DNA from: Cellvibrio sp. pealriver
Lineage (GTDB): Bacteria; Pseudomonadota; Gammaproteobacteria; Pseudomonadales; Cellvibrionaceae
Direction: 5' to 3'
DNA length: 64,000 nt
Assembly (NCBI RefSeq): GCF_001183545.1
Contig: NZ_KQ236688.1
Span: 326,414-390,413, forward strand
In this document: positions 8,050 to 16,226 of the stretch, in pieces
How positions within the stretch are numbered: the first letter of the stretch is position 1
How the letters are laid out: each line of letters begins with the position of its first letter
Position numbers and translations under genes: made by a program
The notes under the pieces: model-generated
Database searches by the model: none
What the model was told of the DNA's origin: nothing
The model's input: only the letters and a program-made list of their open reading frames with translations

Positions 8050-9276
8050 ATGGCGCTCACAGATATTCAGGTTAAAACAGCAGCCCCGAGAGAGAAGCCC
8101 TACAAGCTGGCTGACTCTGGCGGTATGCATCTCCTTATTAATCCCAATGGCAGCAAATACTGGCGACTGAAATACCGCATAGCCGGTAAAGAGAAGTCTT
8201 TGCCCTTGGGGGTGTATCCCGATGTGAGCTTAAAAGAGGCGAGGGCGAAGGCGGCAGACGCCAAGCGTGATATAGGTCAAGGGGTTGATCCGATGGCCGA
8301 GCGCAAAGCCCAAAAGCTGCAATTACATGCCGCCCATGAAAACACCTTTGAGGTTCTGGCCAATGCGTGGTTTGCGATGATCTCACCCGAGTGGTCGCCC
8401 ACTCATAAAGAGCGCACCCAAAACCTGCTCAAAAACCATTTATTCCCGTGGCTGGGGCAGCGCCCTATAAATGAAATAACACCGCCGGAATTATTGGCCG
8501 TGCTACACAAGGTGCAGGATCGCGGATTATTGGAAACCGCCAAGCGCGCCAAACAGACTGCAAGCCAAGTATTTCGCTATGCAATACGCGTGGGCAAATT
8601 AACCAGTGACCCAAGCCGTGACTTAACCGGCGCACTCACCACCCCCAAAGTCACCCACTTTTCGGCCATTACAGAGCCGCAAGGTGTGGCCGCTTTAATG
8701 CACGCTATCGATGCCTATACCGGATCACCCGCCGTAAAAGCAGCGCTGCAACTATCCGCTTTATTGTTCCAGCGACCTGGCGAAATACGCCAAATGCGTT
8801 GGGATCAAATCGACTGGGACGCGGCAGAGTGGCGCTACTTGGTCACTAAAACCGACAAGCAACACATTGTCCCGCTGGCCGGTCAAGCGTTAAAAATCTT
8901 GCAGGAACTACAGCCCTACACCGAGCGCAGCGAGTTTGTATTTCCATCGGCTCGGGGTGCCGCACGGCCAATGTCTGAAAATGCGGTAAGGGTGGCACTG
9001 CGCACTATGGGTTATACCAATGAAGAAATGACGCCCCACGGCTTTAGGGCAATGGCGCGCACGGTATTGGATGAACAGCTTGGTTTTCCAGCGGAGTGGA
9101 TCGAACACCAGCTAGCGCACAAGGTAAAAGACCCCTTAGGCAATGCGTACAACCGCACCAAGCATCTAAAACAGCGCAAAGAGATGATGCAGAAATGGGC
9201 TGATTACCTTGATGCCCTGCGCCTGCAAGCCCAATCCCCTAACGTTATTACCGCGAATTTCGGTCGAGCTGGTTAA
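8050..9276 (+). CDS. int: Tyrosine-recombinase integrase, P4 family
   Basis: This enzyme inserts and excises the element at tRNA-Arg. The protein has 408 residues from ATG 8050, which I preferred to the upstream ORF start at 7972 because MALTDIQVKTA is the usual family N-terminus and the earlier part overlaps the TACCCCC repeats. It has an N-terminal DUF4102-type arm-binding region (residues 1-90), a core-binding domain, and a catalytic domain with Arg in QRPGEIRQMRW, HGFR, HQLAH and the Tyr nucleophile in NAYNR. All catalytic residues are present, so it should be active. Confidence 0.95.
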   Translation: MALTDIQVKTAAPREKPYKLADSGGMHLLINPNGSKYWRLKYRIAGKEKSLPLGVYPDVSLKEARAKAADAKRDIGQGVDPMAERKAQKLQLHAAHENTFEVLANAWFAMISPEWSPTHKERTQNLLKNHLFPWLGQRPINEITPPELLAVLHKVQDRGLLETAKRAKQTASQVFRYAIRVGKLTSDPSRDLTGALTTPKVTHFSAITEPQGVAALMHAIDAYTGSPAVKAALQLSALLFQRPGEIRQMRWDQIDWDAAEWRYLVTKTDKQHIVPLAGQALKILQELQPYTERSEFVFPSARGAARPMSENAVRVALRTMGYTNEEMTPHGFRAMARTVLDEQLGFPAEWIEHQLAHKVKDPLGNAYNRTKHLKQRKEMMQKWADYLDALRLQAQSPNVITANFGRAG

Positions 9277-9302
9277 AACGTTTCGACTACGGCGGTTTTG
9301 TA

Positions 9303-9428
9303 GTGGGGAACGCGGGGACACTGGGGAACGGTTACTCTCTCACGTAAGAAAATCAAAGAGTTAGATATAGTTTTATGTGTATTTATCGTTCCCCACTTAC
9401 TTTTTAGAGAGTGGGGAACGTGGGGAAC
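9303..9428. repeat. Left cluster of GTGGGGAAC motifs, possible replication site
   Basis: Five copies of (G)TGGGGAAC lie at 9303, 9322, 9387 (reverse), 9411 and 9420 around an AT-rich spacer of about 55 bases. A matching five-copy cluster in inverted order lies at 16058-16170. The cluster falls between the integrase stop and the next gene. The arrangement resembles iterons bound by a satellite primase-helicase. Confidence 0.65.
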
Positions 9429-9527
9429 AATTGGCGGTTTGCGGCAACGGGCGAAACGACAATAATGATAATTATTCGCATGAAAAATGCCCGTTGCGCA
9501 AACTTAATTACAAGGCGTAGCTGTTTC

Positions 9528-10505
9528 ATGGGTAATGATGAAGAACAATTTATTAATGAAGCTTCGGCGCAACTTGAGGCTAGGTGCGATAAAGACCTTA
9601 AAAAGCTGCGGCGTCAGTTGCGCGCAGCTGAGGCATTTGAAAAGCGCAATCAACAAGAATTGAAGGCGGGCTATTTAGATGATCTCCGGCACTCTCTGTC
9701 TAAACTTGAATATGGCTTTACCGAAAATAAAAAAGACTATCCCGATTGGGCACCTCGATCTCTTTTGAATCGCCTCTCTATATTGGATGGCGAGACAGGG
9801 GATTATCTCGGGCAGGGTGAATATGTAGAGGTGTTAGAGCAGCTGTGTACCAATAATCGAATGCGCAGCATATGGAGGTGGCTCAATAAAAATTTTCAGA
9901 AAAGTGAGTCTATTCCTAATTTTGACGTATTGGCATATCGATTTTCTAAGTGTGTATGTCATGCCTTTCATGGAATGAAAAGCTGGAACTCACTGACGCA
10001 GAAACAAGGAGAAAAGAAACTCAAGGAGATAGTTGGTCTAATCGGAAAGCTTTCAATTTTATTAGATGAATTTCCCGTTTCTGAGTGCGTTTTAGATGAT
10101 TTTACTTCCGAGGAATTAAAGGCACTCAGGGATAGATTTTTTGGACATGTTCTTCGGGATGTGCGCTCTGAAATTCCGACTTATTTTTTATGGAAAATAG
10201 AGGATCATGCTGAGGAGCTATCTAGCAATTACGGGGATTTATATTTTTCAAGAAATAATCTCACTCTTAGCGATCTACTTAAAAGGGTTGAGTGTAGGCT
10301 AAGCAGTTCTTCTTTTAATTCCATAACTACTAACAATAGTGAGTCTGGCAGGTTGCGCTATTTTATTAGGGTTATGGCCAAATTTATGGAAGACCATTAC
10401 GGATCAAGAAAAGACGCTCAGCTCGCGGAAATTGCGAATATATTTTTTGATACTCATGATATTGATGCAAAACGAGTAGCTGACTTGTTTAAGTCAAAGG
10501 CATAA
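9528..10505 (+). CDS. Unknown 325-residue island protein
   Basis: I do not recognise this protein. I start it at ATG 9528 (MGNDEEQFINEA...) because the longer frame from 9411 would translate the tandem GTGGGGAAC motifs. It is soluble, mostly charged and helical, with a likely coiled coil in residues 10-50 and no signal peptide, membrane segment or recognisable catalytic motif. Its base use looks more AT-rich than the primase gene's. It sits alone between integrase and alpA, a slot that often carries accessory genes in P4-like elements. A defence or host-modulation role is possible but nothing in the sequence shows it. Confidence 0.65.
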   Translation: MGNDEEQFINEASAQLEARCDKDLKKLRRQLRAAEAFEKRNQQELKAGYLDDLRHSLSKLEYGFTENKKDYPDWAPRSLLNRLSILDGETGDYLGQGEYVEVLEQLCTNNRMRSIWRWLNKNFQKSESIPNFDVLAYRFSKCVCHAFHGMKSWNSLTQKQGEKKLKEIVGLIGKLSILLDEFPVSECVLDDFTSEELKALRDRFFGHVLRDVRSEIPTYFLWKIEDHAEELSSNYGDLYFSRNNLTLSDLLKRVECRLSSSSFNSITTNNSESGRLRYFIRVMAKFMEDHYGSRKDAQLAEIANIFFDTHDIDAKRVADLFKSKA

Positions 10506-10625
10506 AAATAGTAAAATAACAACCCGTAAAAAATAGAAATATTTGCGTTTTTTTCAGGTTTTTAAATCGATTTAACGCCTATTAAATACATAACCATCTA
10601 AACAAGACTAAAGGAGTCCGACTAG

Positions 10626-10862
10626 ATGGTTAATCCCACCCCAATCAAAAACCAAGAACTTGGTTTTTACCGCGTTCCACAAATCACCGAATTACTCTGC
10701 ATATCAAAAAGCACTTGGTGGCTATGGGTGCAAAATGGCAAAGCGCCGAAAGGCCGTAAGCTATCACCTGGCGTCACTGTATGGAGCCGTTCAAGTATTC
10801 ACGCTTTTATTGAAAAGTTAGAGGCCGAAAGTACCGATACCACCCCGCCCGAGGCCGCCTAA
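10626..10862 (+). CDS. alpA: AlpA-like excisionase/regulator
   Basis: This is a 78-residue MerR-like winged helix-turn-helix protein of the AlpA family. The core GFYRVPQITELLCISKSTWW, then a VQNGKAPKGRKLSPG wing and WSRSSIHAFIEKLEA, follow the family pattern. AlpA proteins activate or assist excision and control integrase in P4-type elements. AAGGAG lies 9 bases before the ATG. It leads a run of plus-strand genes (next start 1 base after its stop), so it probably heads an operon with the small genes and perhaps the primase. Confidence 0.85.
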   Translation: MVNPTPIKNQELGFYRVPQITELLCISKSTWWLWVQNGKAPKGRKLSPGVTVWSRSSIHAFIEKLEAESTDTTPPEAA

Positions 10863-10863
10863 T

Positions 10864-11193
10864 ATGACCTCTCGCACTCACGCCCAATACACCCAAACCC
10901 AAATCATAGAGCGCTGCGCCTGTATCACTCTGGATGATCTTTTGTCCCGTGGTGCTAATGCGCTCAACCCCATGTTTAAACGCCTTGCCAGCTTCATGCA
11001 AAGCGCCGCTGCTTACGATTGCGGCGCTCATTTATTGGAGTGGCCGGACGGCTCGCTAGTGTTGGTAATTAGCCATAACGCCCGCGACTTTTCGCAGCTA
11101 TCGCCCGAGACAATTACCGCCGCTTATAGCTACACGGTGCGCGGTTGTGGGCTGATTTATCGTGACGTTGGGGGTGCCGACAATGCCGCCTAG
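10864..11193 (+). CDS. Small unknown island protein A
   Basis: I do not recognise this 109-residue protein. It starts 1 base after alpA, with GAGG at 10850-10853 as a possible ribosome site. It contains YDCGAHLLEWPDGSLVLVIS, which looks like a compact beta-strand segment, and no membrane segment. Tight spacing to alpA and overlap with the next gene suggest co-expression. Confidence 0.6.
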   Translation: MTSRTHAQYTQTQIIERCACITLDDLLSRGANALNPMFKRLASFMQSAAAYDCGAHLLEWPDGSLVLVISHNARDFSQLSPETITAAYSYTVRGCGLIYRDVGGADNAA

Positions 11194-11578
11194 TCTGCCG
11201 CTATTTCCGTTTACTGCATTGGATATTACGAAACCAAAAATCTATGAAGAAAAAGAGGACGCTATTCATGATCTAAAACAGCACGATAAAAGGCTTAGCG
11301 ATAAGCAATATCAAGAGTTTTGCATCATCGAAAAAAGAAGGGATTATCAAAACTATTTTGTTCGTTATTTGGTTTGGGGTGATGGTAATTGGTCATGTGT
11401 ATATGACCGTTTTAATTGGCCTTTAAGGGCTATTCAGCCCGGACAAATTGAGGCCGCATATCACGCATGTAAGGTGCTAATCGATAACCCAAAACAAATA
11501 CCTAAGCATTGGTTTCACTTAAATGTAGGGGCGTTTATTGATCTGACCATCATTGATGAGGTGCGTATTGATAGCTAA
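11183..11578 (+). CDS. Small unknown island protein B
   Basis: This protein has about 131 residues from ATG 11183, preferred over 11162 because GGGGGTG lies about 8 bases before it. It overlaps the end of the previous gene. It is rich in aromatic residues (YFVRYLVWGDGNWSCVYDRF) and ends acidic. No family is recognised. It shares the operon with alpA and lies just before the primase. Confidence 0.6.
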   Translation: MPPSLPLFPFTALDITKPKIYEEKEDAIHDLKQHDKRLSDKQYQEFCIIEKRRDYQNYFVRYLVWGDGNWSCVYDRFNWPLRAIQPGQIEAAYHACKVLIDNPKQIPKHWFHLNVGAFIDLTIIDEVRIDS

Positions 11579-11659
11579 TACCGGCTTAGTCTCGCACTGA
11601 ATGCCGCCCTTATCGGGTGCGGGAATAACGTTTGTTCATTGAAAAAAGAGTTTTTTAGA

Positions 11660-14635
11660 ATGGGTAAAAAACTGGATTTTAAGAAAATAAATTCACTGGC
11701 TTTGGCGCAAGCTGAATCCATTGTTAGCCACTACGCTCCGGACGGGAAATTAAATGGCCGCGAATGGGTGGCGCGCAATCCCAATAGAAACGACAGCAAG
11801 GCCGGTTCGTTTTCTATCAACGTTGATACCGGCGTATGGTGTGATTTTGCCACTGACGACAAGGGCGGCGATTTGGTGAGTTATGTGGCTTATGTGTTGC
11901 GCCTAAGCCAAGGGGATGCGTTTAAAACACTGGCGCATTATTTGGGGGTTAGTGATGAACCCTTGGGCGAATTTGAGCGCACCAACACGGCCACACCGAC
12001 ACCCCCAAAGGCACCTAAAGAGCCAGCCTTTAAACCGATATTACCGCCACCACCAGACGCCGCCAAAACATGCCCTGTGCATTTTCCGCAATTCGGTAAG
12101 GCTTCGCACTATTGGAATTACAAAAGCGCATCTGGTGATCTGCTTATGCGTGTGTGTCGCTTTGATCGCACTACCAGCGCAGGCGAACGCGCCAAGGAAT
12201 ATCGCCCCGTTGTGTATGGCACTGGCACCAGCAAAGGCAAAGAGCGCACTGGCTGGCACTGGCGACAATTACCGGACAATCGACCGCTCTATGGGCTGGA
12301 TTATTTGGCCGCTGCGCTGGTATCGGCTCCCGTGGTATTGGTCGAGGGTGAAAAAGCGTGTGATGCAGCGCGTGGGCTGTTTAATGCGTTCCCGTGTATG
12401 ACGTGGAGCGGTGGCAGTAAAGCGATTGGCAAAACCGACTTTGCGCCCTTGGTTGGCCGTGATGTGTGGTTGTGGCCGGATAACGATTTGGCTGGTGATA
12501 AAACTATTGATGTGCTGCGCCCTGTGCTGAATGCCATAGGAGTTAAATCGTTTCGGGTTTTTGATTTATCGGTGTTTGCCCGTTTCATACCTGGCACCGG
12601 TGGCCAGTTGGTCGAGGGTGAATATACATGGCCAGAAAAAGCAGACGCCTTTGATGCAGTTGCACAGGGTTGGTTATCGCCACACATAAACGAACTGGTG
12701 CAACGTAATGCGCTGTTATTGCCATTAGAAGGCGAGACACCAGCACCGCAACCCATCATCACCCCCAATGACGAAAACGCCACCAGCGATAAAACAAGCG
12801 CAATCCCTTATGGTTTTAAAGTCGATGATGACGGGGTGTATGCCTATGATCCCAAAGCCGAAAAACACCGCCGGATTTGTTCGCGGCTGGATGTGCTGGC
12901 CTATTGCCGTGATGCTAATGATGCAGGCGATAACTGGGGAATTTTGGTGCGGTTTAATAACCGTGATGGCAAAGAAAAACGCCTTAATTTTCCGCTGGAA
13001 TTGTTCGGCAGTGATGGCGGTACCGAAGTCACCAAACGCCTATTAGGTATGGGGCTGGAATATGACGCCCACCGCGAGAGCAAGCGCAAAGTATTGGAGT
13101 ATTTACAAGGCCATAAAACCCAAGAGCGTATCGGGTTGGTACACAAAACCGGCTGGCACAAAAGCGCGTTTGTATTGCCGGATCGCATTATTGGAGGCAC
13201 CGAAGAAACACTATTGTTTTATACCGAAGGTGCAAGCCTGTGCAAATTATCCGAGCGCGGCACCTTGGCCGAATGGCAAGAAAATGTAAGCCGTTATTGT
13301 ATCGATAACCCCTTGGCCTTGTTTGCGGTAAGTGCGGCTTTTTCTGCGCCCTTGGTTGATTTGCTGGGGGTGGAAACAATGGGTTTTCACTTTTATGGCG
13401 ATAGCTCTTGGGGCAAGTCCACGCTGTTAAATATTGCGTGCTCGGTATTTGGTAAACCGGACGATTATAAAAAAACGTGGAGATCAACTTCTAATGGTAT
13501 GGAGGCCGTAGCCGCTTCCCATTCTGAGATGTTGTTAGCTCTGGATGAAATAAACCAAATGGAAGGCCGATATGTGGGCGAGATAATTTATATGCTTGGC
13601 AATGGCAGTGGAAAGACCCGTGCAAATGATCGTGGCGGTGCGCGTGATGATTCGCACCGCTGGCGCTTTACGTTTTTATCCAATGGTGAAAAAACATTAG
13701 AGCAATACATGGGCGAAGCCGGTAAAACTCAAACCGCCGGAATGGAAATGCGCTTTTTGGAAATACGCGCAACATTGCACGATTCAGAGGCCGATATTAA
13801 ACGCATGGGGGTGTTTAACAATGCGCATGGGCTAATGGGCGGCGCGGCGCTTTCAGAGCTACTAAAAGGCACTATGGCGCAATACCACGGCACAGCCTTT
13901 CCCGCGTTTTTAAATGCGCTGGTGCGAGAGCTGGAAGGTGACAAGCGAAGTAAATTTATTGCATCCATGTTGTCGCGGTTGGAAAAATTCAGAAAGGAAC
14001 GCTTAACCGATAATGCCAGTGGGCAAGTGCATAGGGCTGCGGTTAAATTTGCGTTAGTGGGTTGGGCGGGTGAGTTGGCCACACACTGGAAAATCACCGG
14101 TTGGCAACAAGGTCAGGCGATTAATGCAGCGGCCAATTGTTTTAATACCTGGCTTCGCGCCCGTGGGGGTGATGGCAATTTTGAAGAAAAGCAAATGTTG
14201 GAGCATGTGCGCCAGCAATTCACCAAATACAGTGAATCACGCTTTAAACGCTGGGATGATCCCGAAGAAAGTAAAAATGCGGTGATCGATTCGCATGTAC
14301 CTATTGCGGCTGAATGCTGGGGTTATCGGCGTGAGCCGCGCATTAAAGATTATTTAGAGGGTGATTCGTCAGACGTGATTTTTTACGTTTACAAAGACGC
14401 ATTTAAAAACGATATTTGCAAAGGTTATGACCATAACCGCATCGCCAAAATGCTGCGCAACTTGGGGGCTTTACAGCCCACGATAGAGGGCAATGGTAAG
14501 GAACGTATGGATAGAAAAGAAAAGCTACCACGCATGGGAAATAAACGGGTTTGGTGCTACAAAATCACGCTATCCGCGTTAATGGCCGAAGGCGAGGAAA
14601 GCGAAAGTGATTTACAAAATGTTGCGGGGTTTTAG
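11660..14635 (+). CDS. Primase-helicase, TOPRIM plus DUF927 type
   Basis: This protein (about 992 residues) probably starts replication of the excised element. I prefer ATG 11660 (AAAGAG upstream) to TTG 11639. Residues 20-95 look like a primase N-terminal zinc-ribbon fold, but the usual Cys/His ligands are absent. A TOPRIM-like part follows: VVLVEGEKACDAA near residue 225 and LWPDNDLAG near 270. The C-terminal half is a DUF927 helicase with Walker A GDSSWGKST near residue 580 and Walker B MLLALDEINQ near 625. It lies between the two GTGGGGAAC clusters, which it may bind. Confidence 0.88.
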   Translation: MGKKLDFKKINSLALAQAESIVSHYAPDGKLNGREWVARNPNRNDSKAGSFSINVDTGVWCDFATDDKGGDLVSYVAYVLRLSQGDAFKTLAHYLGVSDEPLGEFERTNTATPTPPKAPKEPAFKPILPPPPDAAKTCPVHFPQFGKASHYWNYKSASGDLLMRVCRFDRTTSAGERAKEYRPVVYGTGTSKGKERTGWHWRQLPDNRPLYGLDYLAAALVSAPVVLVEGEKACDAARGLFNAFPCMTWSGGSKAIGKTDFAPLVGRDVWLWPDNDLAGDKTIDVLRPVLNAIGVKSFRVFDLSVFARFIPGTGGQLVEGEYTWPEKADAFDAVAQGWLSPHINELVQRNALLLPLEGETPAPQPIITPNDENATSDKTSAIPYGFKVDDDGVYAYDPKAEKHRRICSRLDVLAYCRDANDAGDNWGILVRFNNRDGKEKRLNFPLELFGSDGGTEVTKRLLGMGLEYDAHRESKRKVLEYLQGHKTQERIGLVHKTGWHKSAFVLPDRIIGGTEETLLFYTEGASLCKLSERGTLAEWQENVSRYCIDNPLALFAVSAAFSAPLVDLLGVETMGFHFYGDSSWGKSTLLNIACSVFGKPDDYKKTWRSTSNGMEAVAASHSEMLLALDEINQMEGRYVGEIIYMLGNGSGKTRANDRGGARDDSHRWRFTFLSNGEKTLEQYMGEAGKTQTAGMEMRFLEIRATLHDSEADIKRMGVFNNAHGLMGGAALSELLKGTMAQYHGTAFPAFLNALVRELEGDKRSKFIASMLSRLEKFRKERLTDNASGQVHRAAVKFALVGWAGELATHWKITGWQQGQAINAAANCFNTWLRARGGDGNFEEKQMLEHVRQQFTKYSESRFKRWDDPEESKNAVIDSHVPIAAECWGYRREPRIKDYLEGDSSDVIFYVYKDAFKNDICKGYDHNRIAKMLRNLGALQPTIEGNGKERMDRKEKLPRMGNKRVWCYKITLSALMAEGEESESDLQNVAGF

Positions 14636-14650
14636 TGGTTAGTGAGTGAT

Positions 14651-14681
14651 AAAAAAGCCGGTGTTTTTTCACCGGCTTTTT
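14651..14681. terminator. Bidirectional terminator between primase and reverse-strand genes
   Basis: The stem AAAAGCCGGTG with CACCGGCTTTTT has an A-run on one side and a T-run on the other, so it can end transcripts from both convergent units. Confidence 0.85.
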
Positions 14682-14686
14682 AGTTT

Positions 14687-14992
14687 TTACTGGTATTCAA
14701 TGAGGATTCTTATCTGCTCCAAATAGCCTTCAACTCCCCATAGAGCGTTTTGTATTGTTTCGTGGCTGAGTCTCTCTGTATCGTCACCGTTAAACTGTAA
14801 ATCAAGTAGCTTAAGAGTAGCGCTAGCCCGTGAAATTGCGCAAAAAATTGCATCTTTATCGAGCTTGCCTTCATCGCAAGAAAATAAATAATTTTCTGGT
14901 GTGCCATTAGGCTGAACTTGAAACGAAACTTTATCGCCGATTGGGTTTGTAACACCGCCAAAAATTGGGTTTGAAATTGTGCCGTTGCTCAT
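14687..14992 (-). CDS. Small island protein, paralogue 1
   Basis: This 101-residue protein starts at ATG 14992 (MSNGTIS...), preceded by GGTGAG, rather than at GTG 15001. Its second half (CAISRASATLKLLDLQF ... ALWGVEGYLEQIRILIEY) aligns with the next upstream gene's product, so the two arose by duplication. It resembles, at low confidence, small DUF3077-type helical proteins. No membrane segment is seen. It is the last gene of a three-gene reverse-strand unit. Confidence 0.65.
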   Translation of the reverse strand: MSNGTISNPIFGGVTNPIGDKVSFQVQPNGTPENYLFSCDEGKLDKDAIFCAISRASATLKLLDLQFNGDDTERLSHETIQNALWGVEGYLEQIRILIEYQ

Positions 14993-15010
14993 TTTGCTCA
15001 CCAGTTTAAA

Positions 15011-15295
15011 TTAATTTTTAGCGTGAATAAGTGGGTGCACTGATTCGTAGGCGTGGTCGATCATTATTTCCATTTGATCGATATGCCCCTGCACTGACCA
15101 AAGCGCCTCTGCGATTGTGTGGGGGTGAATCGTATCTGCACCCTCGGTGTTGAGCGCTACTATCAGCATGGTTAAAACTGCGTTTACTCTACCTTTGGCG
15201 CAGTTGATCGCATCGATGGGGAATAATTCATCTTTTGGGATACTCATAAAACCTTCTGGTGTGTCACCGTAGTTTTTTGCGGCTGCTTTGCTCAT
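15011..15295 (-). CDS. Small island protein, paralogue 2
   Basis: This 94-residue protein starts at ATG 15295 (MSKAAAKNYG...), preceded by GGAG with 9 bases between, preferred to 15310. Its CAKGRVNAVLTMLIVAL ... ALWSVQGHIDQMEIMID core matches paralogue 1. The function is unknown. It is transcribed divergently from the XRE repressor and is probably under its operators. Confidence 0.65.
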   Translation of the reverse strand: MSKAAAKNYGDTPEGFMSIPKDELFPIDAINCAKGRVNAVLTMLIVALNTEGADTIHPHTIAEALWSVQGHIDQMEIMIDHAYESVHPLIHAKN

Positions 15296-15313
15296 GATTA
15301 ATTGCTCCAATGA

Positions 15314-15526
15314 TTAATGAATAACACGGGTTTTGATGAATGCTTTCGGGTTGGTTTTACGCACCCGCTCAAGTGTGGCGAGTGCTTCTACCTGGCTGCT
15401 GAATTCACGGGCGATCAATTGCACGTCCCGCACTTTGCGCCGCCAGTCGGTAATAACATCGGTATGGATAGTAAAAACGGCTTGGTGCGCGGTTAAAGCG
15501 GCCTGTGATACAGTGCTGTTACTCAT
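15314..15526 (-). CDS. Small unknown island protein C
   Basis: This protein has about 70 residues from ATG 15526 (MSNSTVSQAALTAHQ...). A longer frame to 15640 would read through a hairpin and the operator region, so I rejected it. The protein is basic and helical (DWRRKVRDVQLIAREF). It is the first gene of the reverse-strand unit facing the repressor. No family is recognised, and the ribosome site is weak. Confidence 0.5.
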   Translation of the reverse strand: MSNSTVSQAALTAHQAVFTIHTDVITDWRRKVRDVQLIAREFSSQVEALATLERVRKTNPKAFIKTRVIH

Positions 15527-15558
15527 TAGCTGATACCCATTCAATCGGTTAATGATGA

Positions 15559-15593
15559 AGCCCGAGGGTGTTGCCGCACTCTTGGGCTTTTTT
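15559..15593 (+). terminator. Plus-strand terminator with no plus-strand gene before it
   Basis: AAGCCCGAGGGTG pairs with CACTCTTGGGCTT (two G-U pairs) and is followed by TTTTTT on the plus strand. On the minus strand two pairs become mismatches and there is no T-run, so it works in one direction only. Nothing coding on the plus strand lies between the bidirectional terminator at 14651-14681 and this one. Confidence 0.6.
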
Positions 15594-15607
15594 ATTGGCT
15601 TTACGTG

Positions 15608-15673
15608 GTCTAATATAGACTCAATAAAACACATTATCAATCTATTATTGGCTTTATTTTGTCTAAATTAGAC
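15608..15673. promoter_or_regulatory. Paired operators of the island XRE repressor
   Basis: Two 13-base palindromes, GTCTAATATAGAC (15608-15620) and GTCTAAATTAGAC (15661-15673), share GTCTA-N3-TAGAC. Each is preceded by ATTGGCTTTA, making a 27-base direct repeat with a 53-base step. They lie between the divergent small-gene unit and the XRE gene, as expected for an autoregulated switch. Confidence 0.75.
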
Positions 15674-15688
15674 CTTTTTGGGGGTGTT

Positions 15689-15919
15689 ATGTTGTCTGGT
15701 GCTCAATGCCGAATGGCTAGGGGCTTGTTGTGTTGGAGTGTCCAAGTGCTTGCGGACAAGTCAGGGGTAGGCACAACCACGATTAAGCGGGTAGAACTAA
15801 TCGATAGCGTTTTGGATGGGGCACAGGTGCGCACCCTACAGGCCATAGCCAAGGCGTTTACTGATACCGGCAAGGTTCGCTTTGATGGCCTTGATGGGGT
15901 GTATATCGTGGGCGAGTGA
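15689..15919 (+). CDS. XRE-family helix-turn-helix repressor
   Basis: This 76-residue protein starts at ATG 15689, preceded by GGGGGTG. I rejected the TTG at 15659 because that frame starts just before the second operator and reads through it. The helix-turn-helix is visible in CRMARGLLCWSVQVLADKSG then TTTIKRVE. The rest (LQAIAKAFTDTGKVRFDG) matches short single-domain phage-type regulators. It probably represses its own promoter and the divergent unit through the two palindromes upstream. Confidence 0.85.
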   Translation: MLSGAQCRMARGLLCWSVQVLADKSGVGTTTIKRVELIDSVLDGAQVRTLQAIAKAFTDTGKVRFDGLDGVYIVGE

Positions 15920-16057
15920 TGCCCATTTGCTTAATGTTCCACGGCTTCCCTGTGTGCTAATCCCGTCTTTATTTCCCGTCGTTGGTGCTAATCCTTCACT
16001 GCTCTTGGGGTGCATCACCCCCATATTATCGCCCTTGCATGGGCTTAATTAGACTTT

Positions 16058-16170
16058 GTTCCCCACTTTCAAAACCCAGTGGGGAACGGTGTTTGGGGAA
16101 CTTTTCACTAATTAACTATAAGTAAATCAATAACTTAAAAATCGTTCCCCACTTTCCCCGTGTTCCCCAC
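16058..16170. repeat. Right cluster of GTGGGGAAC motifs, possible replication site
   Basis: Copies lie at 16058 (reverse), 16079, 16094, 16143 (reverse) and 16162 (reverse), with an AT-rich middle of about 40 bases. Read on the reverse strand, the order and spacing resemble the left cluster, including a degenerate CGGGGA copy between the first two motifs. The 15920-16057 stretch before it holds nothing I can identify. Confidence 0.65.
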
Positions 16171-16226
16171 CCAAAAAAGAGGCTAGGGAATATCTGCGCT
16201 ATAAATAACCCTTCCCCCGCCCCCTT

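Noticed and set aside
9411..9527. Extended N-terminus of the unknown island protein from 9411
   Set aside because: It would translate two tandem GTGGGGAAC motifs that belong to the repeat cluster, and the downstream ATG starts a more protein-like sequence.
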